A stretch of 64,000 nt of DNA, from NCBI GenBank assembly GCA_022376925.1, contig JAIOJX010000005.1, forward strand, positions 155,449,501 through 155,513,500, in the 5' to 3' direction. The translations under genes and the position numbers were made by a program. The stretch is from Tragulus kanchil (lineage: Eukaryota > Chordata > Mammalia > Artiodactyla > Tragulidae). How positions within the stretch are numbered: position 1 is the first letter of the stretch; each line of letters starts with the position of its first letter. The notes beneath the pieces were generated by a model, which was not told the origin of the DNA, searched no databases, and saw only the letters and a program-made list of their open reading frames with translations. Shown piece after piece: positions 36,721 to 48,561 of the stretch.

Positions 36721-37167
36721 GGCCTCAAGACAGAAGAAGGGTAGGGTTCCACAAGCTTGGTTATGACTGTCTTGAGTAGAAGACCTTTTTCCATTCAGCT
36801 ATCAATAGCCATCACATATGTAGCAACTACAGTCCCTTTCCTTCAGCAAGTGGCCTGTTTGTGTAAGTCTTTGATGAGAATGCTCTTGATGTTCTGATAG
36901 ATTTTTCATTCCCAGTGGCCCAGGCTCAGTGGGTACCTTACATCCTGAGAGTTATAATTAAGAAGTGTGCCCTGGGTTGGGGTCTCCAGAAATGAATTTG
37001 AAACAAGGATAGGAGTGTTACGTAGTTGATTCGGCACCCAGGAAAAGGGAGAAACAGTGGGAAGTGAGATGAGGAGGAAACACACCCAGGCGGGGTGCAG
37101 GGAAGGAGCACACTACTGCGCAGGGCCACCAGGGCTCAGTCTCACTGGGGACCCAGAGGCGACTGTG
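36721..37167. other. Single-copy intron
   Basis: No gene and no recognised repeat. Confidence 0.5.
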
Positions 37168-37377
37168 CACAACAGGCTTCAGTGTCATTCCACCCAATTA
37201 GTGAGGAGGCTGAGGTGTTCATCCTCCACCTGCCTTACCAGTGATGGTTGAGGGGTACTTTCTGGGGATGAATACCCCAGTCTGCCTGACTTGCCCCAGA
37301 TGGGAGTGAGCATACTCCCGCCGTAAGGGGGCATGTACAGAGTGTTGAAGGTGCCCAAGTCTGTGGCTGTTCATGCT

Positions 37378-37600
37378 GGAGCACTCATCTATCCATTCAT
37401 TTGGTCGTTTAGTTATTGATTCTCTCCTCAGAGATCCTGGTACCTGCTCTGTGCTAGGTACTGGCCTTGCTACTGGGAATTCAGAACTGAACAAAATACA
37501 CTCCCTGCCAAGAATGGGTTCCCAGGTGAATGGGGTAGAAGACAGGGAAACACATAATTACACTGCAGCACAATAAAAGCTACGGGAGATGCTTCAACAC
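37378..37600. mobile_element. L2-like LINE 3' remnant
   Basis: L2-type pattern: TATCCATTCATTTGGTCG, CTGTGCTAGGTACTGG, GAACTGAACAAAATACACTC. Copied at about 38501-38723. Confidence 0.6.
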
Positions 37601-38057
37601 GGAGGCAGAGTGCTGCCGTGGAGAGTAGAGAGGAAGCAGCTCTGAGCTTAATAACTTACTTACCATAACAACTGCTTACCTTGCACAATCGAAGTTTACA
37701 AAGAACCTAAATGGGTTCGTTCCTAGTTCTGCCCTTGGATATTTTAGGCTTTATTTCCCCTTTCCTTTCCTGTTAACCTCTTCTGTCTAAGACCACTCTT
37801 TCTAGCTAGTTGATGAGGCAGTCCCGGGATTCAGGACGTGGCCCCTGTAGCTCTGTTTGGAGACAGCACAGGGAATGTTATTGCCCATCCTGTGTGGAGT
37901 GTTTTTTCTGCAGTCACAGAGCTAGGACTTTCCAAGGGCAGGGGCTCCCCAGGGGATTTGGCTTTTTCTGTCTCTGTTTCTCTATCCTTCTGTCCCTTCA
38001 AACTAGAAGCTGTGACTCCAACATTAAAATGGAAGCTGCCTGAGGTCAAAGACCTTA

Positions 38058-38150
38058 ACTCCAGTATTCTTGCCTGGAGAATCCCACGGACAAAGGAGCC
38101 AGGCGGGCTATGGTCCATAGGGTGGAAAAGAGTTGCACAGGACTAAAGCA
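38058..38150 (+). mobile_element. Bov-A type SINE fragment (3' part)
   Basis: TCCAGTATTCTTGCCTGGAG then AATCCCACGGACAAAGGAGC, ending before ACTTAG. Further copies lie at about 39181-39273 and 40225-40317 through duplications 12 and 13. Confidence 0.85.
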
Positions 38151-38172
38151 ACTTAGTACATGTCAAACACTG

Positions 38173-38302
38173 GGCTTCCCAGGTGGTGCTAGAGGCAAAG
38201 AACCCACTTGCCAATGCAAGAGGCATAAGAGATGTGGGTTCAGTTCCTTGGTCGGGAAATTCCCTTAGAGAAGGAAATGGCAACCCACTGCCTGGAAAAT
38301 TC
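38173..38302 (+). mobile_element. Bov-tA type SINE, cut at the junction
   Basis: TGGGCTTCCCAGGTGGTGCT onward, truncated at AAAATTCCA where copy 2 begins. Complete copies are at 39295-39482 and 40339-40526. Confidence 0.88.
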
Positions 38303-39294
38303 CACAACAGGCTTCAGTGTCATTCCCCCTGTGAGGACTGATTCATCCTCCACCTGCCTTACCAGTGATGGTTGAGGGTACTTTCTGGGGATGAATACCC
38401 CAGTCTGCCTGACTTGCCCCAGATGGGAGTGAGCATACTCCCGCCGTAAGGGGGCATGTACAGAGTGTTGAAGGTGCCCAAGTCTGTGGCTGTTCATGCT
38501 GGAGCACTCATCTATCCATTCATTTGGTCGTTTAGTTATTGATTCTCTCCTCAGAGATCCTGGTACCTGCTCTGTGCTAGGTACTGGCCTTGCTACTGGG
38601 AATTCAGAACTGAACAAAATACACTCCCTGCCAAGAATGGGTTCCCAGGTGAATGGGGTAGAAGACAGGGAAACACATAATTACACTGCAGCACAATAAA
38701 AGCTACGGGAGATGCTTCAACACGGAGGCAGAGTGCTGCCGTGGAGAGTAGAGAGGAAGCAGCTCTGAGCTTAATAACTTACTTACCATAACAACTGCTT
38801 ACCTTGCACAATCGAAGTTTACAAAGAACCTAAATGGGTTCGTTCCTAGTTCTGCCCTTGGATATTTTAGGCTTTATTTCCCCTTTCCTTTCCTGTTAAC
38901 CTCTTCTGTCTAAGACCACTCTTTCTAGCTAGTTGATGAGGCAGTCCCGGGATTCAGGACGTGGCCCCTGTAGCTCTGTTTGGAGACAGCACAGGGAATG
39001 TTATTGCCCATCCTGTGTGGAGTGTTTTTTCTGCAGTCACAGAGCTAGGACTTTCCAAGGGCAGGGGCTCCCCAGGGGATTTGGCTTTTTCTGTCTCTGT
39101 TTCTCTATCCTTCTGTCCCTTCAAACTAGAAGCTGTGACTCCAACATTAAAATGGAAGCTGCCTGAGGTCAAAGACCTTAACTCCAGTATTCTTGCCTGG
39201 AGAATCCCACGGACAAAGGAGCCAGGCGGGCTATGGTCCATAGGGTGGAAAAGAGTTGCACAGGACTAAAGCAACTTAGTACATGTCAAACACT

Positions 39295-39482
39295 GGGCTT
39301 CCCAGGTGGTGCTAGAGGCAAAGAACCCACTTGCCAATGCAAGAGGCATAAGAGATGTGGGTTCAGTTCCTTGGTCGGGAAATTCCCTTAGAGAAGGAAA
39401 TGGCAACCCACTGCCTGGAAAATTCCATGGACAGAGGAGCCTGGTGGGTTACATTCGGACACAACTGAAACGACTTAGCATG
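39295..39482 (+). mobile_element. Bov-tA type SINE, complete copy
   Basis: Continues through ATGGACAGAGGAGCCTGGTG to CACAACTGAAACGACTTAGC. Confidence 0.9.
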
Positions 39483-40338
39483 AGGTCAAAGGCTATGCCT
39501 CCCCCATCAGATGGAGAGATCTCTGAGGTCAGGAGCTATCTCCCTTACCAACACATTGGCTGAACTTTCTCCCTCATTTCTTTCTCAAGATTCTAGGATT
39601 CCCATGCAAGGCAGCATCAGAGAGTGAGACAAGGGGAAAACAGTTCTCTGAGACTGATTCATTTTTCTTACCCTTGGACGAGGCCCCCAACAGTTACTTC
39701 CGGAGGCTGGCGGTGCTGGCACCGGGGGTGAGGGCAGGGCGGCAAGCATCCAACTGGAGCCAGGCTGGGGGCAGGATCCCCACTAGGCAACTCCTAGAGC
39801 AGAGAGGCAGTGCCTTCTGAAAGTCCATGTCTGGAAATCGAGTTTCCTCTTCCAGCCCCCAGGCTCCAGAGTCTGTCCTTCAGGGTTCACCTCGAGGGGT
39901 GTGATTTATGGGGATTTATGGGGAGCAGCCAGTGCTTCTGCAAAGGCACGTCTGGAAAGGAGAGCAGGTGGCTGCCTCTCCTCGCAGATTCAAGCCCCCC
40001 CACCCTTCTCTTTTTAATCCACACTTGCCCCTCAGCCTGATGTACCCTAGAGAGGCCGTTTCTTTTTACCTGAAGCAGAGACAGGCCTCTTACTTGATTT
40101 ATAGGCTCCAGGGCGGGTGGCTCCTTGGCTTTTTCTGTCTCTATTCATCTATCCTTCTGTCCCTTCAAACTAGAAGCTGTGCCTCCAACATTAAACTGGA
40201 AGCTGCCTGAGGTCAAAGACCTTACCTCCAGTATTCTTGCCTGGAGAATCCCACGGACAAAGGAGCCAGGCGGGCTATGGTCCATAGGGTGGAAAAGAGT
40301 TGCACAGGACTAAAGCAACTTAGTACATGTCAAACACT

Positions 40339-40526
40339 GGGCTTCCCAGGTGGTGCTAGAGGCAAAGAACCCACTTGCCAATGCAAGAGGCATAAGAGAT
40401 GTGGGTTCAGTTCCTTGGTCGGGAAATTCCCTTAGAGAAGGAAATGGCAACCCACTGCCTGGAAAATTCCATGGACAGAGGAGCCTGGTGGGTTACATTC
40501 GGACACAACTGAAACGACTTAGCATG
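40339..40526 (+). mobile_element. Third copy of the Bov-tA type SINE
   Basis: Offset 1044 from 39295 through duplication 13. Confidence 0.9.
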
Positions 40527-41530
40527 AGGTCAAAGGCTATGCCTCCCCCATCAGATGGAGAGATCTCTGAGGTCAGGAGCTATCTCCCTTACCAACACAT
40601 TGGCTGAACTTTCTCCCTCATTTCTTTCTCAAGATTCTAGGATTCCCATGCAAGGCAGCATCAGAGAGTGAGACAAGGGAAATCAGTTCTCTGAGACTGA
40701 TTCATTTTTCTTACCCTTGGACGAGGCCCCCAACAGTTACTTCCGGAGGCTGGCGGTGCTGGCACCGGGGGTGAGGGCAGGGCGGCAAGCATCCAACTGG
40801 AGCCAGGCTGGGGGCAGGATCCCCACTAGGCAACTCCTAGAGCAGAGAGGCAGTGCCTTCTGAAAGTCCATGTCTGGAAATCGAGTTTCCTCTTCCAGCC
40901 CCCAGGCTCCAGAGTCTGTCCCTTCAGGGTTCACCTCGAGGGGTGTGATTTATGGGGATTTATGGGGAGCAGCCAGTGCTTCTGCAAAGGCACGTCTGGA
41001 AAGGAGAGCAGGTGGCTGCCTCTCCTCGCAGATTCAAGCCCCCCCACCCTTCTCTTTTTAATCCACACTTGCCCCTCAGCCTGATGTACCCTAGAGAGGC
41101 CGTTTCTTTTTACCTGAAGCAGAGACAGGCCTCTTACTTGATTTATAGGCTCCAGGGCGGGTGGCTCCTTGGCTGGTTGCTAAGGTATCTTTTAAATGGA
41201 AATCAGGGTGGAGAGATATCACATAGACTGTGCCAGCCATCTGCTAAATGTTGCCTCTTCTGTCTGGAACAGCTTGAGGTGGTTCTGACGGGGGAGGCAG
41301 AGCCCAGGGACTGGGGGTGGGGGAAGAGAAGTCTGTGGTCTCCTCATCAAGTGAAGGAATGGGAACTTTCCTTTGGTGCCCCCGTGTCACATCCCTTGAT
41401 GTTCCCCTTTCAGTCCTTGTCTTTCTTTTTTTCCCTTTTGTTTTAAATGTGCAGTCCCGTCTGGAGATTCGGATTCAAACCACCAGCCTCGTTCCACAAC
41501 TCTAAATTCATTGCTAAGATATTTAATTGT

Positions 41531-41543
41531 GTGTGTGCATGCC

Positions 41544-41591
<48 letters not shown>
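41531..41591 (+). repeat. Compound (TG)n(AG)n microsatellite, copy 1
   Basis: TGTGTGTG then GCATGCC, then 9 TG units (41544-41561) and 15 AG units (41562-41591). Confidence 0.95.
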
Positions 41592-41593
<2 letters not shown>

Positions 41594-42633
41594 ACTCAGT
41601 ACTGCCAGGCCTGACAGGTGGTCTTCCTGAGCCAATGAAGCCTCAGCTTCTGAGCGTGCCTTCTAGGCTCCTCCCCAAGCAGGAAACACAAGTGCCCAAA
41701 TTTAGTTGAACAGCTGGGTGTCCCAGGTTACTAAGCAGTCTTGTAGTGGAGGAAGCCGGTTTTTGTGTACACCAGGCGCGGGGAAGCCTCTGGAGGGGCG
41801 CTTCTCTGTCAGGCTCTTCTCTCTCCTTTTCTACTATCAGGGTGGCCCAGAGCCAGACTATCTTGAGTTCCAATTATGATGCTGCGTGGGGTAACTGGGA
41901 GAGTTTGGGCAAGCCCAAACCTCTCTGAACCTTACATCCTGGTGGTTAAAAAGGGTAGCAATGCTCAGGTCACGAGGGAGGGTAGGGCAGTGCTTCTGCA
42001 TGTCTGGAAATCGGCCCCCCCGTCTGTCTTCAGGGTTCACCTCGAGGGGTGTGATTTATGGGGATTTATGGGAGCAGCCAGTGCTTCTGCAAAGGCACGT
42101 CTGGAAAGGAGAGCAGGTGGCTGCCTCTCCTCGCAGATTCAAGCCCCCCCACCCTTCTCTTTTTAATCCACACTTGCCCCTCAGCCTGATGTACCCTAGA
42201 GAGGCCGTTTCTTTTTACCTGAAGCAGAGACAGGCCTCTTACTTGATTTATAGGCTCCAGGGCGGGTGGCTCCTTGGCTGGTTGCTAAGGTATCTTTTAA
42301 ATGGAAATCAGGGTGGAGAGATATCACATAGACTGTGCCAGCCATCTGCTAAATGTTGCCTCTTCTGTCTGGAACAGCTTGAGGTGGTTCTGACGGGGGA
42401 GGCAGAGCCCAGGGACTGGGGGTGGGGGAAGAGAAGTCTGTGGTCTCCTCATCAAGTGAAGGAATGGGAACTTTCCTTTGGTGCCCCCGTGTCACATCCC
42501 TTGATGTTCCCCTTTCAGTCCTTGTCTTTCTTTTTTTCCCTTTTGTTTTAAATGTGCAGTCCCGTCTGGAGATTCGGATTCAAACCACCAGCCTCGTTCC
42601 ACAACTCTAAATTCATTGCTAAGATATTTAATT

Positions 42634-42648
42634 GTGTGTGTGCATGCC

Positions 42649-42698
<50 letters not shown>
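42634..42698 (+). repeat. Compound (TG)n(AG)n microsatellite, copy 2
   Basis: Same locus copied, but with 7 TG units (42649-42662) and 18 AG units (42663-42698). Confidence 0.95.
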
Positions 42699-42700
<2 letters not shown>

Positions 42701-42919
42701 ACTCAGTACTGCCAGGCCTGACAGGTGGTCTTCCTGAGCCAATGAAGCCTCAGCTTCTGAGCGTGCCTTCTAGGCTCCTCCCCAAGCAGGAAACACAAGT
42801 GCCCAAATTTAGTTGAACAGCTGGGTGTCCCAGGTTACTAAGCAGTCTTGTAGTGGAGGAAGCCGGTTTTTGTGTACACCAGGCGCGGGGAAGCCTCTGG
42901 AGGGGCGCTTCTCTGTCAG

Positions 42920-45300
42920 GCTCTTCTCTCTCCTTTTCTACTATCAGGGTGGCCCAGAGCCAGACTATCTTGAGTTCCAATTATGATGCTGCGTGGGGTA
43001 ACTGGGAGAGTTTGGGCAAGCCCAAACCTCTCTGAACCTTACATCCTGGTGGTTAAAAAAAGGGGTAGCAATGCTCAGGTCACGAGGGAGGGTAGGGCAG
43101 GCTGCTCACTGCACAAAGCTGTTCAGTGAAGGAGCCCTCCCAATGCCCAGTGGGGCCACCTTTTTCTAAATACACAAGGACCCCTTATGGATCAGCGTCA
43201 GCCCTCACCTTGCAGAGTGGTGAAAACCAAGTGCGGAACCTAGGGAGGGAGGGAGGAGACGCCGTCTCTATCCTGGGTAAACGCCTAGAGACATACTCGT
43301 TCTCCTGATTTCATTGGGCACTGCAGGTCCAGGGGAGACTGTTTCTCTTCCTCCTTAGCTCGTGGCTTCTGTCTCTCTGGCAACTTTCGCACCTCCCCTC
43401 TCCCCTCCACCCAGTACTGGCTCATAGACATTCTGAACAGACAAACTCTGGCTCCCTTGCAGATGGATTCCTCCCATGAAGGCTGATGCTGACATTTGAT
43501 ACCAGCATCCATTTCACAGCCTCCCTTCAGATCCCCACACACCTCTCTCAGTTTGGCCTAGGAATAATCCCTCAGCCCCTCCTGCCTGCTTTCATCAGCT
43601 TCTTTGTTCCTAATGCCAGCCTTCTACCCCTAATCTCCACCTCTGCGTGGTCCTCTCCACCACCTACACGATTCCAGGATGCTTAGAGGGACATGGTTAC
43701 TCCTTCTAGCATTCATTCAAATCCCTGCTCAAAAGAGAGATCCCCCTGCCCCCCTGGGGTGTGCACTAATTGCCTGTTTTTCACCCTGTTTCCCTGACCT
43801 CCCTCCCAACTTGGGGTTTAAGCTGCTTTTTGTTGACTGGGAGAGTAATAGATTAAGTAACAGTTCTCAGAGTACAATTTTAATTAAGATTCAATAGTCA
43901 CTTCTCTGTCAGTAATCTTCCATGCTGATTACTTAAAATATATTTACCCAGCTCTATTATGTCACAGATTTGAATTCATTAGATGTTTGTTAATCCTCAA
44001 CACACTTTTCTTTAAAAAAAAAAATTGGTTTGTTTAGCATCATTTACGAGGACAAAACTGAAACCATGGGCCTCATGCAAGGAGTACATCCCAAGGGGCA
44101 GGTTTTTGGAGTCTTCTCTCTCCTTTTCTACTATCAGGGTGGCCCAGAGCCAGACTATCTTGAGTTCAATTATGATGCTGCGTGGGGTAACTGGGAGAGT
44201 TTGGGCAAGCCCAAACCTCTCTGAACCTTACATCCTGGTGGTTAAAAAAAGGGGTAGCAATGCTCAGGTCACGAGGGAGGGTAGGGCAGGCTGCTCACTG
44301 CACAAAGCTGTTCAGTGAAGGAGCCCTCCCAATGCCCAGTGGGGCCACCTTTTTCTAAATACACAAGGACCCCTTATGGATCAGCGTCAGCCCTCACCTT
44401 GCAGAGTGGTGAAAACCAAGTGCGGAACCTAGGGAGGGAGGGAGGAGACGCCGTCTCTATCCTGGGTAAACGCCTAGAGACATACTCGTTCTCCTGATTT
44501 CATTGGGCACTGCAGGTCCAGGGGAGACTGTTTCTCTTCCTCCTTAGCTCGTGGCTTCTGTCTCTCTGGCAACTTTCGCACCTCCCCTCTCCCCTCCACC
44601 CAGTACTGGCTCATAGACATTCTGAACAGACAAACTCTGGCTCCCTTGCAGATGGATTCCTCCCATGAAGGCTGATGCTGACATTTGATACCAGCATCCA
44701 TTTCACAGCCTCCCTTCAGATCCCCACACACCTCTCTCAGTTTGGCCTAGGAATAATCCTCAGCCCCTCCTGCCTGCTTTCATCAGCTTCTTTGTTCCTA
44801 ATGCCAGCCTTCTACCCCTAATCTCCACCTCTGCGTGGTCCTCTCCACCACCTACACGATTCCAGGATGCTTAGAGGGACATGGTTACTCCTTCTAGCAT
44901 TCATTCAAATCCCTGCTCAAAAGAGAGATCCCCCTGCCCCCCTGGGGTGTGCACTAATTGCCTGTTTTTCACCCTGTTTCCCTGACCTCCCTCCCAACTT
45001 GGGGTTTAAGCTGCTTTTTGTTGACTGGGAGAGTAATAGATTAAGTAACAGTTCTCAGAGTACAATTTTAATTAAGATTCAATAGTCACTTCTCTGTCAG
45101 TAATCTTCCATGCTGATTACTTAAAATATATTTACCCAGCTCTATTATGTCACAGATTTGAATTCATTAGATGTTTGTTAATCCTCAACACACTTTTCTT
45201 TAAAAAAAAAAATTGGTTTGTTTAGCATCATTTACGAGGACAAAACTGAAACCATGGGCCTCATGCAAGGTGTACATCCCAAAGGGGCCAGGTCTTTCCT
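42920..45300. repeat. Direct duplication 15 (offset 1189)
   Basis: 42920-44108 matches 44109-45300. The copy 1 end is degraded (CCCAAGGGGCAGG for CCCAAAGGGGCCAGG). It overlaps duplications 14 and 16. Confidence 0.95.
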
Positions 45301-45645
45301 GCTTGCTGATGCCATGTCAATCTGTACCAGAGTGCAGGTGACCGAGGCAGTACGGAAAGGCACAGGGATGTCATAGGACAGGGCACTTGGTCCATAGGAT
45401 GCTGATATGGCCCATGCTGGTCAGCCTTCCAGGACACAGTGCAGAGTCAGAGAGGGTGGAGAGATCCAGAGGGAGAGCGGAAGATGCCCCCCACCCCCCA
45501 ACAGGCCAGCAACAGCCTCAGGCGTGAACTCACATGCACCTGACAATGATTATTACCATTTCCTGTATGTGCTGTTATGGGACAATGTTGGGAAGTGCTA
45601 CTGAGCCTTATAAAATCCAGAATTTATGTTTACCTAGGGGGAAGA

Positions 45646-45908
45646 ATGTTGGGAAGGGATAGTTAGGGAGTTTGGGATGGACGTGTGCATGCTGCTGTAA
45701 TTAAAATGAATAACCAATAGGGCCCCACTCTATAGCACAGGGAACTCTGCTCAATGTTAGTGGCAGCCTGGATGGGAGGGGAGTTTGGGGGAGGATACAT
45801 GTGTATGTATGGCTGAGTCCCTTTGCCACCCACCTGAAACTCTCACATTGTTAATCAGCTGCACTCCAGTACAAAATAAAAAGGTTTTCTTTCTTTTTTT
45901 TAAGAAAA
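45646..45908 (+). mobile_element. L1_BT-like LINE 3' end
   Basis: Matches the bovine L1 3' end in gist: GGGATAGTTAGGGAGTTTGG, CTCTATAGCACAGGGAACTC, GAGGATACATGTGTATGTAT, CACATTGTTAATCAGCTGCA, then an A-rich end. Confidence 0.8.
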
Positions 45909-46815
45909 TGCAGTGCTTACTAACAAAAGTTCATTAAGAGGACGCCTTTCTCAAAGAGCCACAGGCTTTCAGAACCTTGCTGCCTCCCTCTGTGAACATA
46001 CATGTGCACATCCACACAGGCACACAGGGACACAGCCACCTCCAGCTTAACTAGCAAGGGACGTCTCTAGTGTGGCTGTCACCGTCTCTACGTCCCCCGT
46101 GGGTATAGGGAACACCTCTCACCTCTCCTCGAGCAGACACAATGGCCAAAGACATGTTCTGTGACCACAGTGAGCGGCCCTGGAGAGCATAGCAGATGAT
46201 CAGCAGAAGATGCCTCTGAGGCTCTGGCATGAGCAGGCCACCCTCACGAAGATGGGTTTCTTAGCTATCATGGAGAAGATAGCTAAGTGAGCCCTGAACA
46301 GGTGCAGTAACTCGAACGTCTGCACAGATTTGAATTCATTAGATGTTTGTTAATCCTCAACACACTTTTCTTTAAAAAAAAAAATTGGTTTGTTTAGCAT
46401 CATTTACGAGGACAAAACTGAAACCATGGGCCTCATGCAAGGTGTACATCCCAAAGGGGCCAGGTCTTTCCTGCTTGCTGATGCCATGTCAATCTGTACC
46501 AGAGTGCAGGTGACCGAGGCAGTACGGAAAGGCACAGGGATGTCATAGGACAGGGCACTTGGTCCATAGGATGCTGATATGGCCCATGCTGGTCAGCCTT
46601 CCAGGACACAGTGCAGAGTCAGAGAGGGTGGAGAGATCCAGAGGGAGGCGGAAGATGCCCCCCACCCCCCAACAGGCCAGCAACAGCCTCAGGCGTGAAC
46701 TCACATGCACCTGACAATGATTATTACCATTTCCTGTATGTGCTGTTATGGGACAATGTTGGGAAGTGCTACTGAGCCTTATAAAATCCAGAATTTATGT
46801 TTACCTAGGGGGAAG

Positions 46816-47078
46816 AATGTTGGGAAGGGATAGTTAGGAGTTTGGGATGGACGTGTGCATGCTGCTGTAATTAAAATGAATAACCAATAGGGCCCCACTC
46901 TATAGCACAGGGAACTCTGCTCAATGTTAGTGGCAGCCTGGATGGGAGGGGAGTTTGGGGGAGGATACATGTGTATGTATGGCTGAGTCCCTTTGCCACC
47001 CACCTGAAACTCTCACATTGTTAATCAGCTGCACTCCAGTACAAAATAAAAAGGTTTTCTTTCTTTTTTTTAAGAAAA
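46816..47078 (+). mobile_element. Second copy of the L1_BT-like 3' end
   Basis: Offset 1170, in copy 2 of duplication 16. Confidence 0.8.
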
Positions 47079-47485
47079 TGCAGTGCTTACTAACAAAAGT
47101 TCATTAAGAGGACGCCTTTCTCAAAGAGCCACAGGCTTTCAGAACCTTGCTGCCTCCCTCTGTGAACATACATGTGCACATCCACACAGGCACACAGGGA
47201 CACAGCCACCTCCAGCTTAACTAGCAAGGGACGTCTCTAGTGTGGCTGTCACCGTCTCTACGTCCCCCGTGGGTATAGGGAACACCTCTCACCTCTCCTC
47301 GAGCAGACACAATGGCCAAAGACATGTTCTGTGACCACAGTGAGCGGCCCTGGAGAGCATAGCAGATGATCAGCAGAAGATGCCTCTGAGGCTCTGGCAT
47401 GAGCAGGCCACCCTCACGAAGATGGGTTTCTTAGCTATCATGGAGAAGATAGCTAAGTGAGCCCTGAACAGGTGCAGTAACTCGG

Positions 47486-48217
47486 AATTCAGTGCCAATG
47501 CCAGAAACTCACTTGGCTCAGCACCATATTTCACCCATTCGTTCCTTCCTTATTGACTGGGCACTTCCTATGATACTAGGTGCTGGGGCACAGTGAAGGC
47601 TGGACAGGAGAGGTACTTTGCCTGCCTCGTGGTGTTTCCAGTCTAGGAAGGCAGACATGTAAGTGATTAAAGAATTATGTAAGTGTGGTGAGTGAAACAC
47701 ATGACATGTATTGGGTTCTCAGGGGCAAATAGGGTCTGTTTTGGTCCTGATTTTGGAGAGGCTTCCTGGAGCAAAGCTGAGCCTGGAGGTGGATTAGGAG
47801 CTTGGTCAGGTAGGAGTGGAAGTGGAAGAGAAGCCAGCAAGAGATCACAGCATGGAGGATGTCCCAAAGGAAGATCAGCCTGGCATGGATGATTGAAAGA
47901 GTTTGGATGTAGTTGGAGCAAGAAGAACAAAGGGAAAGAGAGTTGGGAGAAAGAACATGAGGAAATGGGCAGAACTAGCTCTTGCAAAGACTTGCTCTTG
48001 TGCTAAAATATAAGAAGAGGGTCATTGTAGATGGAGAAGATTCCTCCTTGTGTTATCAGGCCTCAGCAAAGTGTGGACTAGAAGGTCAGACACATTTGCA
48101 TGTGGAGAAGGTGGCAGGTGGACACCTCTGGGGTGGATGTGCCTGCTGGGACCATGATCAAGGCACGCTGGTGCCCTTCAAGGAAGAGGTCAGAGAGAGA
48201 AGGGACTGGCAATCTGG
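47486..48217. other. Single-copy intron with an L2-like remnant
   Basis: 47520-47690 has an L2-type pattern (GGGCACTTCCTATGATACTA, GGTGCTGGGGCACAGTGAAG). No gene. Confidence 0.6.
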
Positions 48218-48325
48218 GCAACTGCTCATGGACCTCAGAGCAGAGTTGTGGGGAATGAGACATGTTGACAAAGACTTTTAATGAAGGTGACCGTAATGAA
48301 GATGAAAAGGAGAGAAATTCGTGTG

Positions 48326-48561
48326 GGACAGAGGTAAACAAACTTTTTCTGTAAAGGAAAAGACAGCAAATATTTTAGGCTTTGCTGGCCCCATTCTATC
48401 TGCTGCAAGTACTTTCTCCCACCACTGTATGGTGGGGAAGAAAAAAAGAGCCATAAGTAACATGCAACCTTGAGCAAGGCCATTGTTGTAATAAAACTTT
48501 ATTTACAAATAGAGGTTGCAGGCTATATGTGGCCCTTGGGCTATAGTTAGCTAACCCCTGC
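48326..48561. mobile_element. Ancient hAT-type non-autonomous DNA transposon (MER class)
   Basis: Imperfect terminal inverted repeats (CAGAGGTAAACAAAC and, at the other end, the complement of CAGGGGTTAGCTAAC) enclose TATTTTAGGCTTTGCTGGCC and ATAAAACTTTATTTACAAAT. I recognise the family pattern but do not assign a subfamily. Copied at 49490-49725. Confidence 0.75.

Larger units (their letters stand above)
37168..39423. repeat. Direct duplication 12 (offset 1123)
   Basis: 37168-38302 matches 38303-39423. At the start of copy 2 the stretch after CAGTGTCATTCC has lost 11 nt, by deletions only. The copy 1 end is clean (AAAATTCCA). Confidence 0.95.
39081..41171. repeat. Direct duplication 13 (offset 1044)
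   Basis: 39081-40126 matches 40125-41171. The first 90 nt of copy 2 carry several substitutions (GTTTCTCTATC/ATTCATCTATC; CTGTGACTCC/CTGTGCCTCC; TTAAAATGG/TTAAACTGG), unlike the deletion-only edges elsewhere. It overlaps duplication 12, giving three copies of 39081-39423. Confidence 0.93.
40851..43099. repeat. Direct duplication 14 (offset 1105)
   Basis: 40851-41989 matches 41990-43099. The start of copy 2 has lost about 34 nt over the first 100, leaving a run of 7 C near 42015. The end of copy 1 lacks A and G in a run (AAAAAGGG for AAAAAAAGGGG). With duplication 13 it makes three copies of about 40851-41171. Confidence 0.95.
45152..47485. repeat. Direct duplication 16 (offset about 1170)
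   Basis: 45152-46315 matches 46322-47485. Small losses lie near 46645 (GGGAGGCGG for GGGAGAGCGG) and 46838. The left part also occurs at about 43963-44080. Confidence 0.95.

Noticed and set aside
41961..42551. 196-codon frame
   Set aside because: It crosses the junction of duplication 14, so it is a product of the false join; the shorter parent at 40952-41446 has no domain.
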